From contig JAHJWB010000014.1 in the NCBI GenBank assembly GCA_018828125.1, positions 124,001-188,000 of the forward strand: DNA of 64,000 nucleotides. The letters run 5' to 3'. A model generated the notes under the pieces. That model worked only from the letters and a program-made list of their open reading frames with translations, was not told where the DNA came from and did not search any database. Positions 45,765 to 54,481 of the stretch are shown in pieces. Positions within the stretch are counted from its first letter, which is position 1. The number at the start of each line of letters is the position of its first letter. The position numbers and the translations under genes are program-made. Source of the stretch: Gammaproteobacteria bacterium. GTDB lineage: Bacteria; Pseudomonadota; Gammaproteobacteria; Burkholderiales; Burkholderiaceae_C.

Positions 45765-46669
45765 CAGCAGTGGCACTGAGCCGTGGCGACCTGCTGCGCG
45801 CATTGGCCGTGGTGGTCATCTGGGGGCTGAACTTTGTGGTGATGAAGCTGGGCTTGCAGGGGCTCAGCCCCATGCTGCTGGGCGCTCTGCGGTTCACCGC
45901 GGCGTCGTTGCCTTTTTTGCTGTTCGTGCCACGCCCCTCGCTGCCCTGGCGTTTTGTCGTGGGCTACGGGCTGGCGCAAGGGCTCGGGCAGTTTGGTTTT
46001 TTGTTTCTGGGGCTGCAGCTGGGCATGACCGCCGGCATGGCCTCGGTGGTCATGCAGACGCAGGCTTTCTTCACACTGCTGTTGGCCGCCCCACTGCTCG
46101 GCGAACGCGCCAAGCCCTGGCAGTGGGGCGGGCTGCTGCTGGCGTTGGGAGGGCTGATGACGATTGGCCTCGCCCACGGTGAAGGTCCTGGGCAGATGAC
46201 CCTGGCCGGTTTTGTGCTCACCCTCGGCGCGGCGTTCATGTGGGCGGTGTCCAACCTGGTGGCGCGCCGCGCGGCGCAGGCGGGCGCCTATGCCCCGTTC
46301 CCCTTCATCGTATGGAGCAGCGTGGTGCCCATCGTTCCGTTCTTTGCGTTGGCGGTGTGGACGCAAGGGGCCAACGGGGTGGTGGCGCAGTTGCAGGCTC
46401 TCAATGGCACGGCATTGTTGGCAGTGCTTTACCTGGCGTTGCTAGCCACGTTGCTGGCCTACACGCTGTGGACGCAGTTGCTGCAGCGCCATACGGCCGG
46501 GCGGGTCACGCCGTTTTCACTGCTGGTGCCGGTGGTGGGCTTGTGGGCTGCGTATGCGTTCTTGGGCGAGACGCCTTTGCCATTGCAGTGGGTGGGCGCA
46601 GCCGCCGTGTTGTGCGGTCTGGTGGTCAACCAGACCGGTGGCTGGCTGTGGGCACGGCGCACTTCCTAG
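45761..46669 (+). CDS. EamA-family (DMT) transporter
   Basis: 302 residues with ten hydrophobic helices in two EamA repeats: first VVVIWGLNFVVMKLGLQGLSP, MTAGMASVVMQTQAFFTLLLAAPLLGE, and second SNLVARRAAQAGAY, PVVGLWAAYAFLGETPLPLQWVGAAAVLCGL. An inner-membrane drug/metabolite exporter or importer. It overlaps the epimerase stop (ATGA) and is the last clearly coupled gene of the operon. Confidence 0.92.
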   Translation: MTAVALSRGDLLRALAVVVIWGLNFVVMKLGLQGLSPMLLGALRFTAASLPFLLFVPRPSLPWRFVVGYGLAQGLGQFGFLFLGLQLGMTAGMASVVMQTQAFFTLLLAAPLLGERAKPWQWGGLLLALGGLMTIGLAHGEGPGQMTLAGFVLTLGAAFMWAVSNLVARRAAQAGAYAPFPFIVWSSVVPIVPFFALAVWTQGANGVVAQLQALNGTALLAVLYLALLATLLAYTLWTQLLQRHTAGRVTPFSLLVPVVGLWAAYAFLGETPLPLQWVGAAAVLCGLVVNQTGGWLWARRTS

Positions 46670-46695
46670 AATTCGGCTTTTCAGTGCAAGGAAAC

Positions 46696-47319
46696 ATGGT
46701 GGCCGACAACGTGGTTTTGGAAGTTCAGGGATTGTGTTTCGCCTACCCCGAATGTGGGGTGCTGGACGCCTGGTCCATGGCCCTGCCTGCAGGCCTGGCG
46801 CTGGTGCGGGGCGATGAGAGCAGTGGCAAGACCACTTTGTTGCGTCTGCTGGCGGGCGAGCTCAGGCCACAAGCGGGGCAGATCACGCTGCAGGGGCTGA
46901 GCGCAAGCGATGCGCCCAAGGCCTATGCGCAGCAGGTGTTCTGGGCCGACCCACGTTCCGGCGACCTGGACAAACTCACCGCCCGCGGCTGGCTCGACAG
47001 CCTGCCCGCCCGCTACCCGCGGTGGGATGCTGCGGCGCTGGCCGCGCACATCGACGGCTTCACGCTGCACGAACACCTGGACAAGCCGCTCTACGCGCTG
47101 TCCACCGGCAGCAAACGCAAGGTGCTCATGGCCGGGGCCCTGGCGTCGGGCGCGCCGCTCACGTTGATCGACGAGCCCGTGGGCGGGTTGGACAAACCCT
47201 CGGTGGGGTACCTAACGCAGGCGCTGGCCGGGGCAGCAGCGCAGGCTGGGCGCGTGGTTGTGGTGGCCCACTACGAAGCGCTGCCGGGGGTGCAATGGAA
47301 TCAGGTGGTTTCACTCTGA
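46696..47319 (+). CDS. Lone ABC ATPase domain with altered motifs
   Basis: 207 residues from ATG 46696 (AAGGAAA just upstream). Walker A is GDESSGKTT, the signature is LSTGSKRKV instead of LSGGQ, Walker B is LTLIDEPVGGLD, and the switch histidine is in VVAHYE. All catalytic residues are present though the signature is atypical, as in CcmA-like small ATPases. There is no permease gene nearby, so the partner is unknown. Confidence 0.88.
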   Translation: MVADNVVLEVQGLCFAYPECGVLDAWSMALPAGLALVRGDESSGKTTLLRLLAGELRPQAGQITLQGLSASDAPKAYAQQVFWADPRSGDLDKLTARGWLDSLPARYPRWDAAALAAHIDGFTLHEHLDKPLYALSTGSKRKVLMAGALASGAPLTLIDEPVGGLDKPSVGYLTQALAGAAAQAGRVVVVAHYEALPGVQWNQVVSL

Positions 47320-47364
47320 GTCAGGGCGTCGCCCATTCGCTGCGGGAGCTATCACTCACCCGCG

Positions 47365-49692
47365 CTAAGCTCGGCGCCGCGCACGCCGCATCGCCAATAA
47401 CCCCGCCATAGCAGACAGCAACGCCAAGCCCCAGTTGCTCAGCGTGGGGATGCTCTGCGCACCAGAGGGCGCGGCCAACACCACGGGCAAAAACGGGTCG
47501 ACGATGGTGCCTGTGGCGGCGTCCGCATCCCCCAGCCCGTCGTCTGTGATGGTGTAGCTCACGGTTCTGCGGTCACCGCTCAGGATCACGTTCAGCGGTG
47601 TGGCTGCGTCCTGGGGGTCGAACCACCCGCCTGCGCCGTCGGGTTTGCGAAAGCGTACGCTTGTGGGAAGCGGGCTGGGGTACTGCAGCGTGATGGTGAC
47701 GGTGCCAGTGCAATGTTCTGCAGTGAACCTGAATTCTCCATGCGGCGCGTTCCAGCCCGGCGGTATCGAGCTGGTGGTGCCGAAGCCGCTTGCACCGCCC
47801 TGCAGTGTGCAGCTGGGGCCACCACCCGACAGTGTCGCTGTGGCCCTGCCCGTCATTGCCGGCACCCCATCCAGAGCAGACTCGATTTGCAGCAGGCGCG
47901 GCAACACGGTGTTCGAAGCTGCCGATGCAGCACCCATGCCTATTGCGTTTAACGCCCTCACGGCAAAGGTGTAGCTGGTGCCATTCGCCAGGCCCAGGAC
48001 AGTAATGGTGCACACCGTGCCAGGCGGCGAGCCGACAGGCACATCGCAATGTCCCGTGACATTGCCTGGGGTTGATGTGGCCGCGTAACGCGTGATGGCG
48101 CTGCCGCCGTCAAGGGATGGGGCGATAAATGTGAGCTGGGCCTGTCCCGCTGAAGAGGTTGCGGTGACAGTACCGGGCGCACCAGGGACACCAGTAATGA
48201 CGGAGAGCGTCAGCGTAATTTGTGGTGCCGCGTTGTACTGCGCGTCGCCCGCCTGATTGGCCGCCAGCGTGCAGTTGGACGTGCCAACGGCCGTGCCCGT
48301 GACCTGATTGCCACTGACGGTGCAGGCCGCTGGCGTGAGCGAGCTGAACACCACCGGGGCTGAAGACCCACCTCCTGTCGCTGCAACGGTGCTGGCTGCA
48401 CCGTACGTCACCGTCGGCACCGTACCCCAGATCAGCGACTGGTTGGCCTTCGGTGTGGTGAAGGACTGGGTCGCGCCTTGCGCCGTGCCGCCCGCATTGG
48501 TGGCATGAGCACGGTAATAGTAGGTTGTACCGGCCGCGAGGCCCGTCAACACATCCGTCACCGACGTGACCCCGGCCGCAGCACTGACGGTGCTGGGCGT
48601 GGCGGCCGCAATCGCGCCACCTCCTCCATCTACAACCCATTGGCTTGTGCTGTACCGGAAGAACGCCGCGCTCACGTCCGAACCCACCGCACCCACGCTG
48701 CCGTTCAGTGTGGCGGCAGAACTCAGAACCCCCGTCGCGGCCCCCGTCGCGACGGTAGGCACAGCGATGGACAGCACGATGCGTGGCGTTCCATCGCTCA
48801 ACGCGGCCGTGCCGCCCGAGGGCACGAGGTTGGAGCCACCGCCACCGCCGCCACGATGGCCACCACCGCCACCACCCGCGTAGCCGCCGCCGCCGCCGCC
48901 GGCTGCCGGGGCAGCGTCGGATGCCGAGCCCCCGCCCGAGCCTCCGCCACCCACACCGCCCGCACCACCGGAAACATTCGCGGCGAAGGTCCCTGCTCCG
49001 CCCCCGCCCCCTACCGCACCGAACCCGCCACCGCCGCCACCGCCGCCGGCATAGGTGGCGTCACTACCGACTACCCCCGCGGCACCCGCATTGCCGCCGG
49101 CACCTCCTGTCCCGTAAGCTGCGGGATAGTCTGATGTCCCGCCAGTGCCCCCTGTACTTCCGACGCCAGGGCCGCCCGCTGGAGGTTGGTCCGCCCGCAC
49201 CCCAACACTTGGCACAAACACCCAACCCGACTTCTCCGCATCTCCACCCGCTCCAGCGCCATTGTTGGCCGAATTGCCGCCACCACCGCCCGCCGCAATG
49301 ACCAGCGGGCCCGCTGCGTGGCTGGTCTGCGCAATGGCCGAATACCCGCCGCCACCACCACCCGCGGGATAACCGGCGCTGACATCAGCACCATGGCCGC
49401 CGACGGTCAAGTACAAGGTCTGCCCCGGTGTCACCGGCAGCACCCCGCTGATGTGCGCCCCCCTGCCACCGGAGCCAGTGTCTCCAAGGCGGGGTCCGCC
49501 GCGCCCGCCATTGCCTCCCACCACCACGTAGCTCAATGCCTGCACGCCTGCAGGCACGACGCAGGTGGTGTCGCCTGCCGTCGTGAGGTTGATGTTTGCG
49601 CATCCTGACGCCGCATGCGCGAGGCCTTGGACCAGAGCCAGCAAGCAAAGCGCGGAAAAAGCCAACCGCGCAGGGTGAAGAGAAGGTTTCAT
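47365..49692 (-). CDS. Secreted glycine-rich protein with fibronectin-like repeats and IPTL-CTERM signal
   Basis: 775 residues. Sec signal peptide (LAFSALCLLALVQGLAHAAS). Residues ~40-310 are very glycine-rich with GGGGGG runs and repeated GGxGG units. From ~310 follow beta-sandwich segments of fibronectin III type (TYYYRAHATNAGGT and GTSYTFAVRALNAIG) and a variable C-terminal domain. It ends in the IPTL-CTERM sorting signal: SIPTLSNWGLAL, a hydrophobic helix, and an Arg-rich tail (RRARRRA). IPTL-CTERM proteins are thought to be processed by an exosortase-type enzyme, giving surface or matrix display. The gene is convergent with the ABC ATPase. Confidence 0.9.
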   Translation of the reverse strand: MKPSLHPARLAFSALCLLALVQGLAHAASGCANINLTTAGDTTCVVPAGVQALSYVVVGGNGGRGGPRLGDTGSGGRGAHISGVLPVTPGQTLYLTVGGHGADVSAGYPAGGGGGGYSAIAQTSHAAGPLVIAAGGGGGNSANNGAGAGGDAEKSGWVFVPSVGVRADQPPAGGPGVGSTGGTGGTSDYPAAYGTGGAGGNAGAAGVVGSDATYAGGGGGGGGFGAVGGGGGAGTFAANVSGGAGGVGGGGSGGGSASDAAPAAGGGGGGYAGGGGGGHRGGGGGGSNLVPSGGTAALSDGTPRIVLSIAVPTVATGAATGVLSSAATLNGSVGAVGSDVSAAFFRYSTSQWVVDGGGGAIAAATPSTVSAAAGVTSVTDVLTGLAAGTTYYYRAHATNAGGTAQGATQSFTTPKANQSLIWGTVPTVTYGAASTVAATGGGSSAPVVFSSLTPAACTVSGNQVTGTAVGTSNCTLAANQAGDAQYNAAPQITLTLSVITGVPGAPGTVTATSSAGQAQLTFIAPSLDGGSAITRYAATSTPGNVTGHCDVPVGSPPGTVCTITVLGLANGTSYTFAVRALNAIGMGAASAASNTVLPRLLQIESALDGVPAMTGRATATLSGGGPSCTLQGGASGFGTTSSIPPGWNAPHGEFRFTAEHCTGTVTITLQYPSPLPTSVRFRKPDGAGGWFDPQDAATPLNVILSGDRRTVSYTITDDGLGDADAATGTIVDPFLPVVLAAPSGAQSIPTLSNWGLALLSAMAGLLAMRRARRRA

Positions 49693-49897
49693 CTGTTTGC
49701 TTCTGCCTTGATAGTTCTTTTTGTGTTCTCAGGAGGGGCCCCAAGAGTCAAAACCTGTGTGGCCGTACTGGTCGGGCACTTGGCCCTGACTTAAGCGTGC
49801 GCATGTGTGGCAGCGCTGCGGCCAAGGCGGATCCCGCCAACCTTGCGTGGGGGAATGGACGTTGTGCGGTGACTTTATCGGGCAGGGCGCAGAACCG

Positions 49898-49919
49898 ACA
49901 GGATGCAAATGCATCCTGT
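49898..49919. promoter_or_regulatory. 22-bp dyad upstream of the IPTL-CTERM gene
   Basis: ACAGGATGCA (49898-49907) and TGCATCCTGT (49910-49919) are a perfect 10-bp inverted repeat with a 2-nt centre. It lies 206 bp before the start of the IPTL-CTERM gene and 144 bp beyond the LuxR-type gene. Size fits a LuxR-family operator. The rest of 49693-50063 shows no convincing gene. Confidence 0.5.
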
Positions 49920-50063
49920 ACAAGTCATCGACACAATCCGTGCGGAGCGGGCGCGTTGCAGATCTGTATGAGACTGCAGGCGCAAAACACGTCCATGGCT
50001 TTGGCTAGGGCTGGCAGCGCCTAGGAGCGCACCAAACTTGCATCCGCAGAGGGCTTGGCGACG

Positions 50064-51041
50064 CTAGTCGGCTGCGCTGAGCAGGCCAGCCAACTGCGCG
50101 TTGGAGCGCACGTTGAGCTTGGCATGTATGCGCTGGATGTAGTTGCGTGCGGTGGCGGGCGTCAGGCCCAGCGCCAACGCGATTTCCTTGTGGGAGAGTC
50201 CGCGCGTGACTTGGGTCGCGACGTCCCGCTCGCGCGGGGTGAGCGCGTCCACCGCCTGCACGGGGCGGGCCTTGAGGATGTGCAGGTCACCGCAGACGGC
50301 AATCCGGGCAACCAGCACCTGATTGCCCTTGTACCGGAGCCGGTTGCGGCCCAGCAATTCGGTAGCCACTGAAGCGGGAAGCCGATGGGCACTGGGCTGA
50401 CTCCATTGCTGACGCAAAACCTCCACAAAGCCAGGCTCGGCATAGTGCAGGTGGCCCGATCCGTCGCAGATCGCCCGGGGCCAACGCTGAGCCGCTGGTT
50501 CTTGGCCGAATGCCGGCAAGGCCAATGCCATGTTGATCGTTTGTGCCTCCAGCAGATGGGGGAAAAGAAGTTGGCAGGCAAGGCGCTGGCGTTCGCTGAA
50601 TTGGTTGTCGTCGTCACCTTTGTAGAGAGAAATGGAGCGGAAGAAACCTCTGGTCTCGTGCGAGCAGGACACCAGCGCGTTGTCGTGACGCACGCCATGC
50701 GTATACGCCCGTAGCCCCTTGCGTCCGTGGGTCTTGCACAGCACGTCCATGTTCAGGTTCAGCGTGGTGCCCCCGCTGGCGACCATTGCCAGCGCCGCGA
50801 AGTCCTCGTGCGCTATCTGCGCATAGGCTTCGAGGGTGGCCGGTTCGTCCGCGTACAGGTGCACATTGTTGAACAGCACCGCGTCAGGCGTGCCGGTGAC
50901 GACGAGCCCCCACTTGGCAGTCTCAAAATTCAGTAGATGCCGGGTGGTTTGCAGAGCGGTGTCACAAAAGTCAGACATCGGCGTTTCCCGCGCCGCGCGG
51001 TACAGGTTCAGAAGGGTGTTCGAAAGTTCGTTGTGATGCAT
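50064..51041 (-). CDS. LuxR-type HTH transcriptional regulator
   Basis: 325 residues from ATG 51041. The C-terminal HTH is a clear LuxR/FixJ type (LTPRERDVATQVTRGLSHKEIALALGLTPATARNYIQRIHAKLNVRSNAQL, about residues 262-315). The N-terminal ~200 residues form a GAF/PAS-like sensor with no named match; there is no receiver domain or autoinducer-domain signature that I can see. The neighbouring IPTL-CTERM gene and the 22-bp dyad are possible targets. Confidence 0.87.
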   Translation of the reverse strand: MHHNELSNTLLNLYRAARETPMSDFCDTALQTTRHLLNFETAKWGLVVTGTPDAVLFNNVHLYADEPATLEAYAQIAHEDFAALAMVASGGTTLNLNMDVLCKTHGRKGLRAYTHGVRHDNALVSCSHETRGFFRSISLYKGDDDNQFSERQRLACQLLFPHLLEAQTINMALALPAFGQEPAAQRWPRAICDGSGHLHYAEPGFVEVLRQQWSQPSAHRLPASVATELLGRNRLRYKGNQVLVARIAVCGDLHILKARPVQAVDALTPRERDVATQVTRGLSHKEIALALGLTPATARNYIQRIHAKLNVRSNAQLAGLLSAAD

Positions 51042-51201
51042 GGGTCTGGGCGAGCTGGCGCTCCGCGCATAGCATAGCCCGTCGCATGTGTGGGCCTGTG
51101 ACATATGGGTGCTGGCAAGGACAGTGCGTGTGCCTCATGCCGTGCGTCAGGGGTTGTGGAGCCCATGTGCCAGTAGGGCATTTCAGCGCGGATCTTGATC
51201 G

Positions 51202-52047
51202 CTACATCGCCTTGAACAAATGCGCGTAAAGGCGGCTCACCGGCAGCTTCTCGGGTCGCCCAGCCACCTCCAGGTGCAGTTTGCCGGCCTCGTCGCGTGT
51301 AACGGTGGTGATGCTGCCAGCGCGCACCAAGGTGCTGCGGTGCACTTGCCAGAACACCTGTGGATCCAGCTGAGCCGTCAGGTCCTTCAGGGGCGTGCGG
51401 ATCAGGAACTCGCGTGTGGCAGTAAGCACGCGCACGTACTTGTCGGCTGCCTCGAAGTACAGCACCTCGGCCACGGGCACCATGAGAATCTGGCTGCCGC
51501 TGCTGGCCTGGATCATGGTGAGCGGCGCCGTGCCGGCGGGGGGCGCCGCTGCCGCCGGTGTGGCAGACGCCACGCCCGGCGCCGCCAGCAGGTGGCGCAG
51601 TTGCGCGATGGTGGCTTCCAAATTTGCTTCCAAATTAATAGCTGCTGAAGGTTGACTGGAAAGCGCTAGCTGCAGTTTTTGCACAGTTTTTTGCAGGCGG
51701 GGGCCCTGCACTGGCTTGAGAAGATAGTCCACCGCCTGTGCCTCGAAGGCCTGCACGGCGTATTGGTCGTAGGCCGTGACGAACACCAGGGCAGGGAAGG
51801 GCTTGTCCACAGGCCAGGCGTCGGCCAGTTCGGCGGCAGCGTCCAGCCCCGATTGGCCGGGCATGCGGATGTCGAAGAAAAGCACGTCGGGCTGCAGCGC
51901 CAGCGCCCGCTGCACGGCCGAGAGGCCGTCGCCCACCGTGGCAGCAATCTGCAGCGCGGGCCACGCCTGGGCCAGTTCTTGCTGCAGCGCGGCAGCCAGC
52001 AGGGGCTCGTCTTCGGCGATCAGGGCGCGGGGCTGAAGGGATGTCAT
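51202..52047 (-). CDS. LytR/AlgR-type response regulator
   Basis: 281 residues. REC domain 1-125 with acidic pocket AEDE, Asp59 (LFFDIRMPGQSG) and LLKPVQ. A long linker (about 125-175) follows, partly encoded by a family 1 repeat and partly alanine/proline-rich. The C-terminal LytTR DNA-binding domain has LYFEAADKYVRVLTATREFLIRTPLKDLTAQL and FWQVHRSTLVRAGSI. The start overlaps the kinase stop (ATGA), so the two form a two-component pair. Confidence 0.93.
   Translation of the reverse strand: MTSLQPRALIAEDEPLLAAALQQELAQAWPALQIAATVGDGLSAVQRALALQPDVLFFDIRMPGQSGLDAAAELADAWPVDKPFPALVFVTAYDQYAVQAFEAQAVDYLLKPVQGPRLQKTVQKLQLALSSQPSAAINLEANLEATIAQLRHLLAAPGVASATPAAAAPPAGTAPLTMIQASSGSQILMVPVAEVLYFEAADKYVRVLTATREFLIRTPLKDLTAQLDPQVFWQVHRSTLVRAGSITTVTRDEAGKLHLEVAGRPEKLPVSRLYAHLFKAM
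51631..51672 (-). repeat. Family 1 repeat, partial copy, inside the LytR-type regulator
   Basis: Read on the minus strand: CTAGCGCTTTCCAG, then CAGCAGCTATTAATTTGG. The left arm and the AGCTATTAA tail match the family; the middle is diverged. It encodes part of the linker (LALSSQPSAAINLE) between receiver and DNA-binding domain. Confidence 0.6.
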
Positions 52048-53102
52048 GTCAAGGGAAAATTTAAGGGAAAAGTGAGTCTAGCGCTTGTCCCACCTGCGCT
52101 AGCAGCTATTAATTCGAGAGTTCCCAAGCTGCCATGCAAGGTGGCCAGACGCTCGCGCACCTGGGCCAGTCCGAAGCTCTGGCCCGGCCCGGGCGTAGGC
52201 AGCGTGTCGGGCAGGCCCGCGCCGGTGTCGTTGACTTCAATCACCAGCAGCGGGCCGTTGGCGCCTGGGCGCGTGCTCGCACGCACGGTGATGTGGCCAC
52301 CCCCTACCTGCGGTTCCAGTCCATGGCGGATAGCGTTTTCCACCAGGGGTTGCAACAGCAGCGGAGGCACGGGCACGTTGCGCAGCGCGTCGGGCAGGTC
52401 CAGCGTGTAGGCCAGGCGCGGGCCCATGCGCACGGCCATCAGCTCCAGGTAGTCGCGCAGGCGGTCAAATTCGTTGGCCAGCGGGTGCTGGGTGCTCCGC
52501 GATGCCGTGAGCGTGGCGCGCAGGTAGGCAATGATGCGGTCCAGCATGTCCTGCGCGCGTGCCGGGTCGGTGCCAATCAGCATGCGCAGATTGGCCAAGG
52601 TGTTGAACAGCATGTGCGGTTCCAGCTGCGTCTCCAGCAGCTTGAGTTGTGCTTCGGTGGCCTGGCTGCGCACCTCGTTCACCTTGGCTTGCAGCCAGGC
52701 GCTTTTGCCACGGCTGTAAAAAAAGTAGGTCAATGCGAGCGCTGACAGCACCGTGATGCCGATGGAGATGCGCAATTGCGGGCGGTCGTCAAAGCTCCAG
52801 GACGAAAAACCGAACCAGCGGTCGGCAAACCATGTGCCCGCCAAAAAGCCCATAACGTTGCCAACGAGGGGCAGGGCAATGCCCGCGACACCCTCAGGCC
52901 AGCCGGTGTCTTGGCTGGACGGAAAAAAATGGCGTCCAAAGTCGATCAGTACCCACGACGACAATCCGATGGTCAGGGAATAGACGAGTGCAATTTCGTA
53001 GGGCTTGTGGGGCCTGAACGCATAGTGGATAGCCGCGATGACCAGGCAAAAAGCGGTGATCTGCAAAAAGTGCCGAAGCTTGGCGATCCAGTCGATTTTC
53101 AT
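52044..53102 (-). CDS. LytS-type sensor histidine kinase
   Basis: 352 residues from ATG 53102. Four to five membrane helices occupy residues 10-145. The His_kinase domain has QLEPHMLFNTLANLRML with His163, followed by a GHKL ATPase (VENAIRHGLEP, VNDTGAGLP, GLAQVRERLATLHG). The final ~20 residues, including the last ATPase strand, are encoded by a family 1 repeat. It pairs with the LytTR regulator. The 2TM-domain gene lies 16 bp upstream on the same strand. Confidence 0.93.
   Translation of the reverse strand: MKIDWIAKLRHFLQITAFCLVIAAIHYAFRPHKPYEIALVYSLTIGLSSWVLIDFGRHFFPSSQDTGWPEGVAGIALPLVGNVMGFLAGTWFADRWFGFSSWSFDDRPQLRISIGITVLSALALTYFFYSRGKSAWLQAKVNEVRSQATEAQLKLLETQLEPHMLFNTLANLRMLIGTDPARAQDMLDRIIAYLRATLTASRSTQHPLANEFDRLRDYLELMAVRMGPRLAYTLDLPDALRNVPVPPLLLQPLVENAIRHGLEPQVGGGHITVRASTRPGANGPLLVIEVNDTGAGLPDTLPTPGPGQSFGLAQVRERLATLHGSLGTLELIAASAGGTSARLTFPLNFPLT
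52077..52114 (+). repeat. Family 1 repeat inside the 3' end of the LytS-type kinase gene
   Basis: TCTAGCGCTTGTCCCACCTG then CGCTAGCAGCTATTAATT shows the arms and the AGCAGCTATT tail of the family. On the coding (minus) strand it encodes ELIAASAGGTSARL, including the AGGTSARL strand at the end of the ATPase domain. Confidence 0.75.
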
Positions 53103-53118
53103 GCTTGCATCGTCGCGT

Positions 53119-53421
53119 TCAACGGCCGTTGCGGTCTTGCTCGCGCTGCAGCCGCTCGCGCTCTTTTTGCACCATGCGCTCCCGCAGGCCGCTGCCGGTG
53201 CCCAGCACAAACACCGAAATGCCGTGCAACGCGAGGCCCAGCCCCCAGCCCAGCAACGGGTACACCGACCAGGGCCGGTTGCCAAAGCCGTAGCGCGACA
53301 TCCCAAAGAGCACCAGATTGACCACGGTGAATGCCGCAGCGTGGGTATACCAGCCCAGTTTGGCGCCAGCGCGCTTGCGGGCCAGTTGGTCGAGGTCGTC
53401 GGGTGTCATGGGATGGGGCAT
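53119..53421 (-). CDS. 2TM-domain protein
   Basis: 100 residues, with LARKRAGAKLGWYTHAAAFTVVNLVLFGMS (helix one), LLGWGLGLALHGISVFVLG (helix two) and a charged tail. This is the 2TM domain found beside LytS/LytTR systems. A paralogue lies at 54482-54775. It is directly upstream of the LytS-type kinase and probably cotranscribed. Function unknown, perhaps a membrane accessory of the kinase. Confidence 0.87.
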   Translation of the reverse strand: MPHPMTPDDLDQLARKRAGAKLGWYTHAAAFTVVNLVLFGMSRYGFGNRPWSVYPLLGWGLGLALHGISVFVLGTGSGLRERMVQKERERLQREQDRNGR

Positions 53422-53473
53422 GGAGGCGCAATTTTAGGCGGGCAGTGGCGTTGCAATGCCGGTCGTTGGGCTG

Positions 53474-54478
53474 TCAAGCCTTGCAGGCCTGGGCCACCGC
53501 TTGCACGGCCACGGCGTCCAGCGTCAGCCCCATGTGGTTCACGCCGGGCACCAAGGTCACGGGCACAGGCTTGCCCGCCTGGGCAAACAGGTCCGCAAAA
53601 CGGTCGGCGTAAAAAAGCTCGTCGTCCTGCCCAGCCACAATGCAGACAGTGCCGCGGGCGTTGCGGATGTCGCTCTGGTAGTCGTTGTGGGGACGGAAAT
53701 TCATGGCGACGGTGTAGGAGTAGCTCGGGGTGAGCAGGCTGCGCGCCACATCGTTGAGCGCAAAACGCAGCACCGGCAGGTGGTTCCACTGGCTGATACC
53801 GATCTGGTTGAGTGTCGTGAGTCCCACGATGCGGGGCAGCCCCACTGATGCCCAGCCGCCGCTGTCCGGCCGTGACGTGGGAGCGTTGTGGTGCACAAAA
53901 GGCGAGAGCAGCACGTAGCGGTCGAACAGATCCTGCCGCGCGCTGCCCGCAAAACGCAGCGCAAAACCGCCGCCCGCCGAAAAGCCCATCAACGTCTGCG
54001 GGCCGGTGTGGGGCACGGCGCGCAGAAAGTCTTCCACATCGTCCTCCATCTGGCCCACATACGCGGCTTGCCCACGGACACCCGATTCTCCGTGCCCCCG
54101 CATGTCCAAAGCTGCCACCGCATATCCCTCAGCCGCCAGGGCCTGGGCCAGCACATGCATGGACTGCCCGCGGGCGGACGACCCGTGTACCAGGACCACA
54201 CGGCGCGCGAGGGTGGCGGTGGCTGCTGGTGCGGGCGCGTAGCCGTACCAGGCAAGTGGGGTCCCATCACGCGCGGTGTACCGCTGCGCCTTCGGCACTT
54301 GGCTGTAGTCCACATCCCGAAACGGATTGTTGATGCTGGCCAGCGGCGGTATGTCCTTGGGGCCGCCCCAGGCCACGGCAGCAGCGCAGCCGACGATCGC
54401 AGTCAGGAGAAAGGCGAGGAGCAGCATGGCGGTGACGCGACGTGGGAGGAGATTTGAAGACCGAGTCATGGTGGTCAT
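53474..54478 (-). CDS. Alpha/beta-hydrolase, probable lipoprotein
   Basis: 334 residues; an ATG at 54469 is an alternative start. The N-terminal hydrophobic stretch ends with the lipobox LTAIVGC, so a membrane-anchored hydrolase is likely. The fold has VVLVHGSSARGQS (oxyanion), ALDMRGHGES, nucleophile Ser in GFSAGGG, acid in AGQDDELFY, and His in GVNHMGL. Substrate unknown, perhaps lysophospholipid or ester. It lies between the two 2TM-domain genes. Confidence 0.9.
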   Translation of the reverse strand: MTTMTRSSNLLPRRVTAMLLLAFLLTAIVGCAAAVAWGGPKDIPPLASINNPFRDVDYSQVPKAQRYTARDGTPLAWYGYAPAPAATATLARRVVLVHGSSARGQSMHVLAQALAAEGYAVAALDMRGHGESGVRGQAAYVGQMEDDVEDFLRAVPHTGPQTLMGFSAGGGFALRFAGSARQDLFDRYVLLSPFVHHNAPTSRPDSGGWASVGLPRIVGLTTLNQIGISQWNHLPVLRFALNDVARSLLTPSYSYTVAMNFRPHNDYQSDIRNARGTVCIVAGQDDELFYADRFADLFAQAGKPVPVTLVPGVNHMGLTLDAVAVQAVAQACKA

Positions 54479-54481
54479 GGC

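Noticed and set aside
48830..49060. GCC/ACC-rich repeated DNA that could be taken for a satellite or CRISPR-like array
   Set aside because: It is the minus-strand coding of glycine runs in the IPTL-CTERM protein; there are no spacers or constant repeats.
49596..50024. 142-codon + strand open frame upstream of the IPTL-CTERM gene
   Set aside because: It overlaps the signal peptide region of that gene, has no start signal, and shows no family motif.
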